Assembly: GCF_003952665.1 (NCBI RefSeq) | Contig: NZ_CP017946.1 | Span: 4,917,001 to 4,981,000 of the forward strand | Length of the DNA: 64,000 nt | Reading direction: 5' to 3' | Origin: Bosea sp. Tri-49 | GTDB lineage: Bacteria > Pseudomonadota > Alphaproteobacteria > Rhizobiales > Beijerinckiaceae | Shown: positions 25,940-34,832 of the stretch, piece by piece | How the letters are laid out: each line of letters opens with the position of its first letter | Numbering within the stretch: the stretch's first letter is position 1 | The notes under the pieces: model-generated | The model's database searches: none | What the model was told of the DNA's origin: nothing | The model's input: the letters and a program-made list of their open reading frames with translations, nothing else | Made by a program: the position numbers and the translations under genes

Positions 25940-26040
25940 GGCGGGTGATTTGGGCTTTCGGCGGAGCTTTTAAAGATTAGAAAAGCGCAGAGAGTGGTGG
26001 CCGCAATGTGACGACGCTGTCCTTGTGCACCGCAAAACGA

Positions 26041-26229
26041 TCAACCGGCGCGCCACCAGAGTACGCCGAGGATCACCAGAATCGCGATGAACTGCAGCAC
26101 CACGCGCAGCCGCATCAGCTTCTGCGAGGTGTTGGAGCTGCCGCCGCGCAGCATGTTGACCAGCCCGAGCAACAGCACGACGGCGACGGCGCCAACAGCG
26201 ATCGGGACGAGAGCAGAGGAGACGGTCAT
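26041..26229 (-). CDS. HIG1-type twin-transmembrane protein
   Basis: A 62-residue protein with two membrane helices joined by a short loop that reads SQKLMRLRVVLQF. The loop with conserved Gln, Arg and a following Gln is the mark of the HIG1 family, linked to cytochrome oxidase assembly and respiratory supercomplexes. Location is the inner membrane. No oxidase gene is in the window. Confidence 0.75.
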   Translation of the reverse strand: MTVSSALVPIAVGAVAVVLLLGLVNMLRGGSSNTSQKLMRLRVVLQFIAILVILGVLWWRAG

Positions 26230-26312
26230 CGCCGTGCTTTAATCCTCGCGGCGGCGCTTGACCAGCATGGCCGTGGCGGCGAAGCGCCACAGCGGTGGAG
26301 AAAGCCTTCAAC

Positions 26313-27182
26313 CTAGCGATAGCGCCGCTGCACGATCAGGTTGGCGGCGATGGTGAGCAGCAGCGTCGCCGTCATCAGGATGAAGGAGATCGCGCCGCCG
26401 AAGGGCCAGTTGTTCTGCTGGGCGAACTGGCCGTAGACCAGCGGGCCCATGGTCTGGAATTTCGGTCCGCCGAGCAGGACCGGCGTGGCATAGGCGTTCA
26501 TCGCCAGGATGAAGGTCAGGATCGTGCCGGCGAGGATGCCGGGCATGGCGAGCGGCCAGAGCACGCGGCGGAACATCGCCGCCGGTCCGGCGCCGAGGCT
26601 GAAGGCGGCCTCCTCGACATTGCGGTTGATGCCCTCGATCACGCTCTGCAGCGTCAGCACCATGAAGGGCAGGTTGACCGCGATGATGCCGATGATGACG
26701 GCGGTCTCGGTGAACATGATCTCGAGCGGCTGATCGATCAGGCCGAGGCCCATCAGCGAGGCGTTGAGCGCGCCCTTGCTGCCGAAAGCGGTCATCCAGC
26801 CGGCAGCGCGCACGGCATTGCCGACGAAGAGCGGCAGCACCACCAGCATGATCAGCAGGTTCTTGAAGCGGCTCTCGGTGCGCGCCAGCACATAGGCGAG
26901 CGGGAAGCCCATGATCAGGCAGATGATCGTGCAGATCACCGCGACGCGGACCGTGCGCCAGAGCACGTTGAGATAGAAGCCGTCGGTGAAGAACTTGACG
27001 TAGTTCTCGATGGTCAGCCCGTCGACCATGAACTGACCGGGGATGAACTGGTTGAGCGAATAGCGGAACAGGATCGCGACCGGGCCGATCAGCCCGATCG
27101 CGACGAAGATCGTCGCCGGGACGACGAGCATCCCGGCGAGATTGGTGCGGGCACCCGCGACGGGTTCGGGGGCGATGCTCAC
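26313..27182 (-). CDS. Spermidine/putrescine-type ABC transporter permease (PotB-like)
   Basis: Inner-membrane permease of 289 residues with six helices and the EAA loop EEAAFSLGAGPAAMFRRVLWPLAMPG that contacts the ATPase. It belongs to the PotB group of polyamine/opine-type importers. I chose the GTG at 27182 because it overlaps the stop of the upstream binding-protein gene (GTGA) and has AAGGGG before it; an in-frame ATG at 27206 is the alternative. It is the last gene of the operon. Confidence 0.88.
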   Translation of the reverse strand: MSIAPEPVAGARTNLAGMLVVPATIFVAIGLIGPVAILFRYSLNQFIPGQFMVDGLTIENYVKFFTDGFYLNVLWRTVRVAVICTIICLIMGFPLAYVLARTESRFKNLLIMLVVLPLFVGNAVRAAGWMTAFGSKGALNASLMGLGLIDQPLEIMFTETAVIIGIIAVNLPFMVLTLQSVIEGINRNVEEAAFSLGAGPAAMFRRVLWPLAMPGILAGTILTFILAMNAYATPVLLGGPKFQTMGPLVYGQFAQQNNWPFGGAISFILMTATLLLTIAANLIVQRRYR

Positions 27183-28228
27183 CCCTTGAACACCTTGTCC
27201 CACCATTCCTTCATTGCCGAGTCGTTCTTGGCGAGGAAGGCGTAGTCGAGATCCTTGATGCGCTTCTCCTCATCGGGGGTGAAACCGATGCGCTTTTGCA
27301 GGTCGGGCGCGACGGAGAGGCCGGAAACCGTACCATTATAGCCCATGTCTACGGCAAAGGCCTCCTGCGGCTCCTTAGCGAGCATGGCGTTCATATAGGC
27401 GTAGGCATTGTCCTTGTTCGGGGCGTTCTTGGCGATGACGAAGCCGGAGACGTAAGCCGGGATGCCCTCGACTGGCGAGACCGCCTCGCAGGGGATGCCG
27501 GCGTTTTGCCATTGCACCACACGCGCCTTCCAGATCGCGCTGATGCCGACCTCTTCGTTCTTCATCGCCTGGGCGAAGGCCTCGTTGGTCGGGTAGACGC
27601 GCGCGCCGGCCTTCTTGACCGCGAGCAGGACCTCCTTGGCCTTCTCGATGTCGTTCATGCTGGCGCCATTGGTGGCGGCCATCGAGGCGGCGATCATGAT
27701 CGCCTGGTACTGGATGTCGATGAAGCCGATCTTGTTGCCCCATTTCGGATCGAGCCAGTCCTTGAAGCCGGTCGGGGCCGGGCTGATCAGCTTCGGATTA
27801 TAGATGACGACGTTGCCGGAATAGATGTGTCCGATGCCGTACGGATACTTCATCGTCGGCAGGAGGTTCTTGGCGTTCGGGATCTTCGAGTAGTCGAGGG
27901 TCTCCGTCGCGCCGGCCTCGTTCATCTCGAACATGTTGGCGGCGGAGAAGCCCTGGATGTCGACGGTGCCGCGCGGCAGGCGGCGCTCGGCCACCATCTT
28001 GGCGCGGCGCGGCGCATCGCCGGCCTGGTCCTGCACCACTTCGAGCCCCTTGGGCTTGAGCAGCGGATCCTCGATGTTCTTGGTCAGCAGGCGGGCATAG
28101 TCGCCGCCCCAGGTGCCGACCACGACCTTGCCGCCGGATTGCGCCTGGGCGGCATCACCGAGGGCAGGCATCGCGACCGCGGCGCCGGCCAGGCCCTTCA
28201 AGACATCGCGTCTGTCGATCTTTTTCAT
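27179..28228 (-). CDS. Extracellular solute-binding protein (PotD-like)
   Basis: Periplasmic binding protein of 349 residues of the spermidine/putrescine family. The N-terminus MKKIDRRDVLKGLAG is a Tat signal. The start of the mature part KVVVGTWGGDYARLL and the segment YPYGIGHIYSGNVVIYNPKLI are family-like. The ligand could be a polyamine, opine or another cationic compound; it cannot be read from sequence. It lies between the ATPase and one permease gene in the operon. Confidence 0.88.
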   Translation of the reverse strand: MKKIDRRDVLKGLAGAAVAMPALGDAAQAQSGGKVVVGTWGGDYARLLTKNIEDPLLKPKGLEVVQDQAGDAPRRAKMVAERRLPRGTVDIQGFSAANMFEMNEAGATETLDYSKIPNAKNLLPTMKYPYGIGHIYSGNVVIYNPKLISPAPTGFKDWLDPKWGNKIGFIDIQYQAIMIAASMAATNGASMNDIEKAKEVLLAVKKAGARVYPTNEAFAQAMKNEEVGISAIWKARVVQWQNAGIPCEAVSPVEGIPAYVSGFVIAKNAPNKDNAYAYMNAMLAKEPQEAFAVDMGYNGTVSGLSVAPDLQKRIGFTPDEEKRIKDLDYAFLAKNDSAMKEWWDKVFKG

Positions 28229-28261
28229 GTTCGTTCCCCGTTGGACGCCTGTCGAGCGGGC

Positions 28262-29317
28262 CTAAGGCTCGCGTGGATAGACGAGCCCGGCGTCTTCGGC
28301 CCAGCCTATCGTGATCATGTCGCCCGGCTTCGGCTCGGCCGCACCGGGGCGATTGGGCACCTGCAGCAGGATGCGGTCCTGCTCGGTCAGCCGGACGTCG
28401 ATATCGAGCAGCGCGCCGAGATAGGAGACGTGCTCGACCCGGGCCTGGAAGCGGTTGGGGCAGCTTTCAGCCTCCGCGCCGATGGCGAGACGTTCCGGCC
28501 GGAGCGCCAATGTCGCCGGGCCGGCAGCGGTCGCCTTGCAGCTGATGTCGAGGCCGCCGCCGCTGCGGAAGCGCCCAGCCTCGGCCATCGCGCCGTCGAG
28601 GAAAGCGCTGCGGCCAATGAAGCCGGCGACGAAGCGGTCGGCCGGTTTCTCGTAGAGCTCGCGCTGCGTGCCGATCTGGCGGACCTTGCCCTTCTCCATC
28701 ACCACCAGCCGGTCGGCCATGGTGAGGGCCTCTTCCTGGTCGTGCGTGACCATGATCGTGGTGAGGCCGAGCTTGCGCTGGAGGTCGCGGATCTCGACGC
28801 GGACCTCCTGGCGCAATTTGGCGTCGAGATTGGAGAGGGGCTCGTCGAGCAGGAGAACGTCGGGCTCGATGGCGAGCGCGCGTGCCAGCGCGACGCGCTG
28901 CTGCTGGCCGCCGGAAAGCTGGCGCGGATAGCGTTCGTCGAGGCCGGTCAGGCGGACGAGCCGCAAGGCCTCGGTGACCCGTGGTGCGCGATCGGCCGGC
29001 GCGATCTTGCGCATCTCCAGCCCGAAGGCGACGTTCTCAGCCACCGTCATATGCGGGAACAGCGCATAGGACTGGAAGACCAGGCCGCAATTGCGCTTCC
29101 AGGGCGGTAGGTTGGTGACGTCGCGCTCGCCGATGGTGATCTTGCCTGCCGTCGGCTGGATGAAACCGGCGACCATGCGCAAGGTCGTGGTCTTGCCGCA
29201 GCCGGAGGGGCCGAGCAGGACGAGGAACTCACCGTCGGCGATGTCGATGCTGCAATCGTCGACGGCGGTGAACTCGCCATAGACCTTGCGCAGATGCTCG
29301 ATCGAAAGCTTCGCCAT
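28262..29317 (-). CDS. ABC transporter ATPase (PotA-like)
   Basis: ATP-binding subunit of 351 residues. It has Walker A GPSGCGKTT, the Q-loop LVFQSYALFPHMTV, the signature LSGGQQQRVALARAL, Walker B DVLLLDEPLSNLD and the switch His in THDQEEAL. The C-terminal TOBE domain has LALRPERL. The ATG at 29317 lies two bases after the permease stop, with GGTGG before it. It energises the two permeases of this operon. Confidence 0.94.
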   Translation of the reverse strand: MAKLSIEHLRKVYGEFTAVDDCSIDIADGEFLVLLGPSGCGKTTTLRMVAGFIQPTAGKITIGERDVTNLPPWKRNCGLVFQSYALFPHMTVAENVAFGLEMRKIAPADRAPRVTEALRLVRLTGLDERYPRQLSGGQQQRVALARALAIEPDVLLLDEPLSNLDAKLRQEVRVEIRDLQRKLGLTTIMVTHDQEEALTMADRLVVMEKGKVRQIGTQRELYEKPADRFVAGFIGRSAFLDGAMAEAGRFRSGGGLDISCKATAAGPATLALRPERLAIGAEAESCPNRFQARVEHVSYLGALLDIDVRLTEQDRILLQVPNRPGAAEPKPGDMITIGWAEDAGLVYPREP

Positions 29318-29319
29318 GT

Positions 29320-30135
29320 TCAGACCACCCGGCTCAGCTTGACGTAACGGTCGGTGATGATCATCGCCGCTCCGATCAGGACGATCTGGATGACCGAAGC
29401 GGCAGCGACCGTCGGATCGATCTTCCATTCGAGATATTGCAGGATCGCGATCGGCAGGGTCGTGCGCCCAGGTCCGACCAGGAACAGGCTCATCTCAAGA
29501 TTGCCGAAGGAGGTGACGAAGCCGAACAGCGAGCCGGCGACGAGGCCCGGCCTGATGCTCGGCAGGGTGACGCGGCGAAAGGTCGTCCAGGGGCCGGCGC
29601 CGAGATTCTGCGCGGCTTCCTCGATGGTGCGGTCGAAGCCGGCGAGGCTCGCCGTGACGAGCTTCACCACCCAGGGGATGACGACGAGGCTATGGGCGGC
29701 GACGAGACCGCCAGCTGAGCCCATCACCGGCAGGCCGGTCGCGATCTCGGTCTCGATCTGGAAGACATAGAGCGAGGTACCAAGCACGATGCCCGGCATC
29801 ACCAGCGGCAGCAGCAGCAGCGTGTTGATGGCGGGGCCCAGCGCGATGCGGTGGCGCATCAGGGCAAGGCTCGCGGGCACACCCAGCACGAGACCGATCA
29901 GGGTCGCCGACACGCCGACCTGCAGGCTGAGCAGGAAACCGTCGACGAAGGGTTTGTTGTTCGCGGCCGCCTGGAACCACTTCAGCGAGTACCCTTCCGG
30001 CGGGAAGGAGGGGATCTCCTGGCGGAAGAAGGCGAGCCAGAAGACGAAGAACAGCGGCAGCAGGATGAAGCCGAGCGAGAGCGTGGCGGCGCCATTCAGC
30101 GCGATGCGTCCCAGGCTCAATCGCGCGGCGCTCAA
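29320..30135 (-). CDS. Spermidine/putrescine-type ABC transporter permease (PotC-like)
   Basis: Inner-membrane permease of 271 residues with six helices. The coupling loop EEAAQNLGAGPWTTFRRVTLPSIRPG is the EAA motif. It is the partner of the PotB-like permease at the other end of the operon. The amidohydrolase gene ends 33 bases upstream on the same strand. Confidence 0.9.
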   Translation of the reverse strand: MSAARLSLGRIALNGAATLSLGFILLPLFFVFWLAFFRQEIPSFPPEGYSLKWFQAAANNKPFVDGFLLSLQVGVSATLIGLVLGVPASLALMRHRIALGPAINTLLLLPLVMPGIVLGTSLYVFQIETEIATGLPVMGSAGGLVAAHSLVVIPWVVKLVTASLAGFDRTIEEAAQNLGAGPWTTFRRVTLPSIRPGLVAGSLFGFVTSFGNLEMSLFLVGPGRTTLPIAILQYLEWKIDPTVAAASVIQIVLIGAAMIITDRYVKLSRVV

Positions 30136-30168
30136 ATTGCTGCCCTCTTCATCGTCTCGTGCCCGTCC

Positions 30169-31404
30169 TCAATGCAGCGTATTCTTGTGGAATGCGCCAC
30201 CTTTCATGATCAGCGGCAGCTTCGCACCCTGGTTCTGGAACAGCTCCAGGCTCTTCAGCGGATCGCCATCGACCAAGATGATATCCGCATAAGCCCCTGC
30301 ACGCAGCGTGCCGAGCTTGCCTTCCATGCGCAGCAGCTGGGCGCCGACGGTAGTCGCCGAACGGATGATCTCGATCGGCGACAGCACCTCGCGGCGCAGC
30401 AGGAATTCGCGCGACTGCTCGGCCTGGAGCTGGCCGAGCAGGTCCGAGCCATAGGCGACCGGCACGCCGGCGCGTTTGCAGATCTCCAGCGACTTCAGGC
30501 CGCCATCGATGACGAGGTCGTTCTTGGCGAGCATCTCGGCATTCATACCGAATTCGGCGGCACGTTCCTTCATCGCGTAATAGGCGACGAGGTTGGCGGT
30601 CAGGAACATGTTGTTCTCGGCCATCAGCTTGGCCGAGGCGTCGTCGATCAGGTTGCCGTGCTCGATGGCACGCACGCCGCATTGCGCGGCGCGGGTGATG
30701 GCTTCTGGCGTATAGGCGTGGGCGCAGACATAGCGGCCGAAGGCCTTGGCCTCGGTCACAGCCGCGGTGACCTCCTCGACGGTGAATTGCATGGAGTCGA
30801 GCGGGTCGTAAGGACTGGCGACGCCGCCGGACATCATAATCTTGATGTGGTCGGCACCGAGCCGCATCTGCTCGCGCGTCGACTTGATGACCGAAGAGAC
30901 GCCGTCGGAGATGTTCATCGTAAAGGCCATCGCGTTGCAGCAATGGCAGCGTGCGCCGAAATCGGTGCGCCGGCGCGGGTCGCTATGGCCGCCGGTCGGG
31001 CCGATCGCGGCGCCGGCGATGAACAGGCGCGGGCCGGCAATGTCGCCCTTCTCGACCGCTTCCTTGATGCCCCAGTCGGCGCCGCCAGTGTCACGGACCG
31101 AGGTGAAGCCGCGGTCGATCATGCCTTTCATCAGGCGTGCGGCGCGGGCGGTGGCGAGCGTCAGCGGCACGCTCTCCAGCAGGCGGATATAGACCTCGGA
31201 GAGCATGACGTGGACATGGCTGTCGATCAGCCCGGGCATTAGCGTGCGCCCGCCGCAGTCGATCACATCAGCCTTGTCGGCCTTGATCGGCTTGTCGGAA
31301 ACTTCGCGGATCAACTCGCCTTCGACAAGCAGTTCATGACCCTTGCGCAATTCGCCATGGCCTGGCTCCAGCATCGCGAAATTGCGGAACAGGACCTGCG
31401 TCAT
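30169..31404 (-). CDS. Metal-dependent amidohydrolase
   Basis: Amidohydrolase-superfamily enzyme of 411 residues, close to Xaa-Pro dipeptidase/imidazolonepropionase-like proteins. It has a small N-terminal beta domain, the metal motif GLIDSHVHV, a likely carboxylated Lys region in ADHIKIMMSGG, metal His in VCAHAYTPEAI and IEHGN, and the catalytic Asp in VAYGSDLLG. The ATG at 31404 follows GGGAG. As the first gene before a polyamine-type importer it probably processes the imported compound; the substrate is unknown. Confidence 0.88.
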   Translation of the reverse strand: MTQVLFRNFAMLEPGHGELRKGHELLVEGELIREVSDKPIKADKADVIDCGGRTLMPGLIDSHVHVMLSEVYIRLLESVPLTLATARAARLMKGMIDRGFTSVRDTGGADWGIKEAVEKGDIAGPRLFIAGAAIGPTGGHSDPRRRTDFGARCHCCNAMAFTMNISDGVSSVIKSTREQMRLGADHIKIMMSGGVASPYDPLDSMQFTVEEVTAAVTEAKAFGRYVCAHAYTPEAITRAAQCGVRAIEHGNLIDDASAKLMAENNMFLTANLVAYYAMKERAAEFGMNAEMLAKNDLVIDGGLKSLEICKRAGVPVAYGSDLLGQLQAEQSREFLLRREVLSPIEIIRSATTVGAQLLRMEGKLGTLRAGAYADIILVDGDPLKSLELFQNQGAKLPLIMKGGAFHKNTLH

Positions 31405-31418
31405 GGCGGCGTCTCCCG

Positions 31419-31460
31419 GCGAAGCTCCTGATATATTATGAGCTTCGCAGGCCGTGTCCA
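31419..31460 (-). promoter_or_regulatory. Promoter overlapped by an inverted repeat, upstream of the amidohydrolase/ABC operon
   Basis: On the minus strand TGGACA (31460-31455) and TAATAT (31438-31433) with a 16-base spacer resemble a sigma-70 promoter. A perfect 9-bp inverted repeat gcgaagctc / gagcttcgc (31419-31427, 31440-31448) with a 12-base AT-rich loop surrounds the -10 element. This is the geometry of a repressor operator, but it could also form a leader hairpin. Confidence 0.5.
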
Positions 31461-31503
31461 TCGCGTCCTGCGCGTAATGGCGCGATGGAGTCGCCTTTCG
31501 CGA

Positions 31504-32784
31504 TCAGCCGGCCGCCGCGTTCTGCGCCAGCGCCCGGCCGCGGACGGGCAGAGACAGGTCGTTGGCGAGCATGCGATTGATCGCGGGGAGGCCGTCGAGC
31601 AGGTCTGGCAGGAAGGCCTGTGACGGCGGCATCCGCTTGGGCAGCGCGTGCAGCGCCTTTGCCATCTGCCACGGGTCACGCGTGCTCGCGCCGGTCTGGG
31701 TCGGATCGAGCAGCACGTCGATCAGGCGCAGATTGTCGGCGCGTTCGGCCCGGATCGCCTGCTCCAGGCGCGGCCGGACGCGCGGCACGATCAGCGCCGG
31801 CTTGTCGAAGGACAGGATCTCGCAGAACGTGTTGTAGCCGCCCATGGCAACGACGCAGTGGGCCCGGTTCATCAGGAGTTCGAGACGCGGCTCGAAGCCG
31901 ATGCTTTCCAGCTTTGGCAGCTTCGCGATGCGTTCGGTGAACTCCTTGCGCTTTTCGCGCGACAGGAACGGGCCGAAGACGATCAGCGATGGCAATTCGA
32001 TGGTCGGATCGGTCTCATAGGCCGAGATCACCCAGTCGATCACGCCGGCGCCGTCGCCGCCGCCGCCGGGCGTCACCAGGATGAACGGGCCTTTGGTGAT
32101 GCGCGGATGCCGGTTCGGCGGCATCGGCGAGGGCACTGCGCGCTTGAGATAGCCGGTGTAGCGGATCTTGTCGGCGAAGAGCGGCTGGTTCGGCAGCCCG
32201 TCGAGCGGCCGGTAGATGCTCTCCAGCCCGTAGACCCAGATGTCATCATACGTATTGGCGAGCACGTCGAGCGCGCCGCTCTGGCGCCATTCCTCATGCA
32301 GCTTGGCCGGCTCGTCGAGCACGTCGCGCAGGCCGAGCACGATGCGTGCGCCACGCCGGCGCAGGATCTCAAGGGACGGGATGAGCTCGCCGCGCAGGCC
32401 GATCGGCTCTTTGTCGACGATGACGATGTCCGGGTCGAAGGAGAGCACCGTCTGCTTGATGAGGTCGGTGCGCAGGCGGATCGTGTCGGCGAGTTCGAGG
32501 TTGAGATGGTGCGGCAGATAGCGGCCGTCGCTCTGCTTCTCGATGCCGGGAATGCGGACATAATCGACGCCGTCGCCGAACTGGAAGCTCGAGATCATCG
32601 ACGAGCCGGAGACGATGATCACTGATATATGAGGGTAGCTCGCGACCAGCGAATTGGCGATTGCGCGGCAGCGGCGGATATGGCCGAGACCGAAGGTGTC
32701 GTGGCTATAGATCAGGACGCGCGGTGCATGCGGACTGCACGGCGGGCGGCGCACGCCGCTATCGTCGATCAGACTGAGCCCCAC
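31504..32784 (-). CDS. COG4671-type predicted glycosyltransferase
   Basis: Predicted GT-B glycosyltransferase of about 426 residues. The N-terminal part has PRVLIYSHDTFGLGHIRRC, as in COG4671/GT28-like enzymes; the C-terminal part has the nucleotide-sugar loop AMGGYNTFCEIL followed by KPALIVP and LEQAIRAER. The start is uncertain: I chose the GTG at 32784 after GAGGACG, because a longer open frame runs into the deacetylase gene. A second member of the family lies at 48146-49288. Donor and acceptor are unknown. Confidence 0.8.
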   Translation of the reverse strand: MGLSLIDDSGVRRPPCSPHAPRVLIYSHDTFGLGHIRRCRAIANSLVASYPHISVIIVSGSSMISSFQFGDGVDYVRIPGIEKQSDGRYLPHHLNLELADTIRLRTDLIKQTVLSFDPDIVIVDKEPIGLRGELIPSLEILRRRGARIVLGLRDVLDEPAKLHEEWRQSGALDVLANTYDDIWVYGLESIYRPLDGLPNQPLFADKIRYTGYLKRAVPSPMPPNRHPRITKGPFILVTPGGGGDGAGVIDWVISAYETDPTIELPSLIVFGPFLSREKRKEFTERIAKLPKLESIGFEPRLELLMNRAHCVVAMGGYNTFCEILSFDKPALIVPRVRPRLEQAIRAERADNLRLIDVLLDPTQTGASTRDPWQMAKALHALPKRMPPSQAFLPDLLDGLPAINRMLANDLSLPVRGRALAQNAAAG

Positions 32785-32875
32785 GTGCGTCGCGTCCTCT
32801 GCTTGAAGGTCAGATGGCCTTCGGGGGACGCCAGAACGCACCCGAACTGCCCGAAACCATAGCGCTGCCGGCGCG

Positions 32876-33667
32876 TCAATCCAAGTCCGTTGCCAGGTAG
32901 GTTGCCGCGCCGAAGAGAGCATCGGGACCGGAGAATGCGACGGCCGCGTGACCGGACAGTCGCGCCAGCAGATTCGTGAGGACATCCCACGCCGTATTGT
33001 CATGATCGTGATGGTGCAACAGCAGGCCGAAGGGCTGGTTCGGTTCGGGGTCCAAGCGGCGAATGGCGAGCGTTTGGACCATCTCGGCCAGGAGATCGCC
33101 GGGCTGCCGGCCGACGCGGCCGCCATGCCAGTCGATCAGATCGAGATCGGTGTTGATGAGACGGAGCCCGCCGGCTGGTCCCAGCGCGAAATTGCGGAAG
33201 CAGGACAGGCCGGCGAAGCCGAGTTGAGGTAGTTCTGCCGCGACGTCCGGATGGATGCGGTTCCAGGGTGGCACGAAGACCGGGAGGAAGGAGCTGCCGA
33301 AGAGCTCTCGCAGGCGCTGCTGGCCGGCAGCGATCTCAGTGAGAAGCTCGGGAAGCGGCCGGTGCAGGCCAAACTCGCTCTTCTTCTCACCGGCAGGGGC
33401 GTGGTTGCGGTGCCAGGTCCCGTGCTGGCAGGGGCGCAGCAGCGGCGCGGTTTCCAGCCGCCTCGCCAGCGTCTCCTGCGCCAGTAGCGGGATCGAGGCC
33501 AGCAGCACCGGAATCGCGAAGCGATCGGCAAGGGCGGCGAGCCGGTCGAGCTGGTCGCTGGGCACGGTCGCATCGTCGTCGCGCAGCCAGAGATCGAGGC
33601 GCTTGCCGGTGGTTTCCCAGCGATTGAGCTCGGCGAAGAGAGCGGACCAGGCTGCTTCCTCGGTCAC
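32876..33667 (-). CDS. Polysaccharide-deacetylase-like protein
   Basis: Predicted NodB-fold protein of 263 residues. It has the acidic motif LWLRDDDAT near residue 27, His residues in QHGTWHRNHAP, PVFVPPWNRIHPDV and a late LLLHHHDHD. These match a carbohydrate-esterase-4-like family that removes acetyl or similar groups from glycans. There is no signal peptide, so it probably acts on a cytoplasmic or lipid-linked precursor. Its start overlaps the stop of the upstream glycosyltransferase gene (ATGA). Confidence 0.8.
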   Translation of the reverse strand: MTEEAAWSALFAELNRWETTGKRLDLWLRDDDATVPSDQLDRLAALADRFAIPVLLASIPLLAQETLARRLETAPLLRPCQHGTWHRNHAPAGEKKSEFGLHRPLPELLTEIAAGQQRLRELFGSSFLPVFVPPWNRIHPDVAAELPQLGFAGLSCFRNFALGPAGGLRLINTDLDLIDWHGGRVGRQPGDLLAEMVQTLAIRRLDPEPNQPFGLLLHHHDHDNTAWDVLTNLLARLSGHAAVAFSGPDALFGAATYLATDLD

Positions 33668-34803
33668 AGCGCGCGCTCCAAATCCCTGCGGCCGTTTCGA
33701 GCGATCGCGCCATCAAGCGCTGTTGCGAGGATTGCGCGCGCATCTTCGCCGTTGCGCTCCTCACGAGCGAAGCGTCGAGCGGCGGCGCCCATGCGAGCGC
33801 GTAGTTCGGCATCGCGGATCAGTCGCACGATCGTTGCCGCCAGCGCAGCTTCGTCGTCATGGGGAGCGAGCAGGGCGGTGCGGTCACGTGCGACGACGGC
33901 GGGCACGCCGCCGCTGTCGAGCGCTGCCACGGGAACCCCCGCGGCCTGCGCTTCGAGATAGACCACGCCATAAGCCTCATTCAGGCCTGGCCAGACGAAG
34001 AGGTCGTGAGAGGCGAGTTCAGCGAGGATATCGGCGCGCGCTTGCCGGCCGAGGAAACGGACGCTGCCGGGTGGAAGGCTGGCGAAGGCGGCCTCGATGG
34101 CTGGGCGCTCCGGCCCGTCGCCGATCAGGGTCAGCGTCCAGGGCAGGTCGATGATGCGCGCGAGCGTGCGGGCGAGAAAGAGGTAGCAGGCCGCCTTGTT
34201 GCCCTGGCGCATCATCGCGACTGCGATCAGCCGCAGAGGCTCGCCGTCCGCGCGCGGTGCGGCGGAGTGCTCGGGAACCTCTTCGACCCCGAGCAGGAAA
34301 GGCGGCAGCTCGATCAGGCGGTCCGGCTCCGGGATGAGCCGGCTCAAGCCTTCGCGGTCGCGCGCCGTCATGCAAAGGTGCAGATCGGCGCGCAGGATTG
34401 CCTCGCGAGCGAGCGCTGCCGCCCCCGCCCACGGGCCGTCGAAGCGTTTTTGCGCGTCGCTGGCCTCGGCGACGAGATAGGGCAGGGCGAAATGCTCGAC
34501 CAAGGCTGGGCCGATCAGGTCCGGGGCGCGGTAGTGGCAGTGATAGGTGAAGAACAGGTCGGGCCGGGCGTCCGGCGCCTGCCAACGTTCCGTCAGTGAC
34601 GCGATCACGCTCTGCGCCGCCTTCTTGTGAGCGGCGAGCAGTGCCGGATCGGGCTCGCGCATGAAGCTGCGCTCGGCCGGAACGATCTCGACGGCATGGC
34701 CGAGCTCTTCCAGCAACGTCACGAGCTGGCGCGCCATCAGCCGGTCGCCGGAGGGGGCGCCGTCGCCATAGCGATTCAGCGGCGTATGGAAAGCGATCTT
34801 CAC
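33664..34803 (-). CDS. Family 4 glycosyltransferase
   Basis: GT-B glycosyltransferase of 379 residues. The start MKIAFHTPLNRYGDGAPSGDRLMARQL has the N-terminal acceptor domain pattern, and the donor domain has VAMMRQGNKAACYLFLARTL and the E-x7-E motif EAYGVVYLE followed by AAGVPVAA. It is translationally coupled to the deacetylase gene. It begins 29 bases after the peptide-transporter operon and may be transcribed with it. Confidence 0.88.
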   Translation of the reverse strand: MKIAFHTPLNRYGDGAPSGDRLMARQLVTLLEELGHAVEIVPAERSFMREPDPALLAAHKKAAQSVIASLTERWQAPDARPDLFFTYHCHYRAPDLIGPALVEHFALPYLVAEASDAQKRFDGPWAGAAALAREAILRADLHLCMTARDREGLSRLIPEPDRLIELPPFLLGVEEVPEHSAAPRADGEPLRLIAVAMMRQGNKAACYLFLARTLARIIDLPWTLTLIGDGPERPAIEAAFASLPPGSVRFLGRQARADILAELASHDLFVWPGLNEAYGVVYLEAQAAGVPVAALDSGGVPAVVARDRTALLAPHDDEAALAATIVRLIRDAELRARMGAAARRFAREERNGEDARAILATALDGAIARNGRRDLERAL

Positions 34804-34832
34804 GGCTGGTCTTGCGATGGCGCGAGCAGGCT

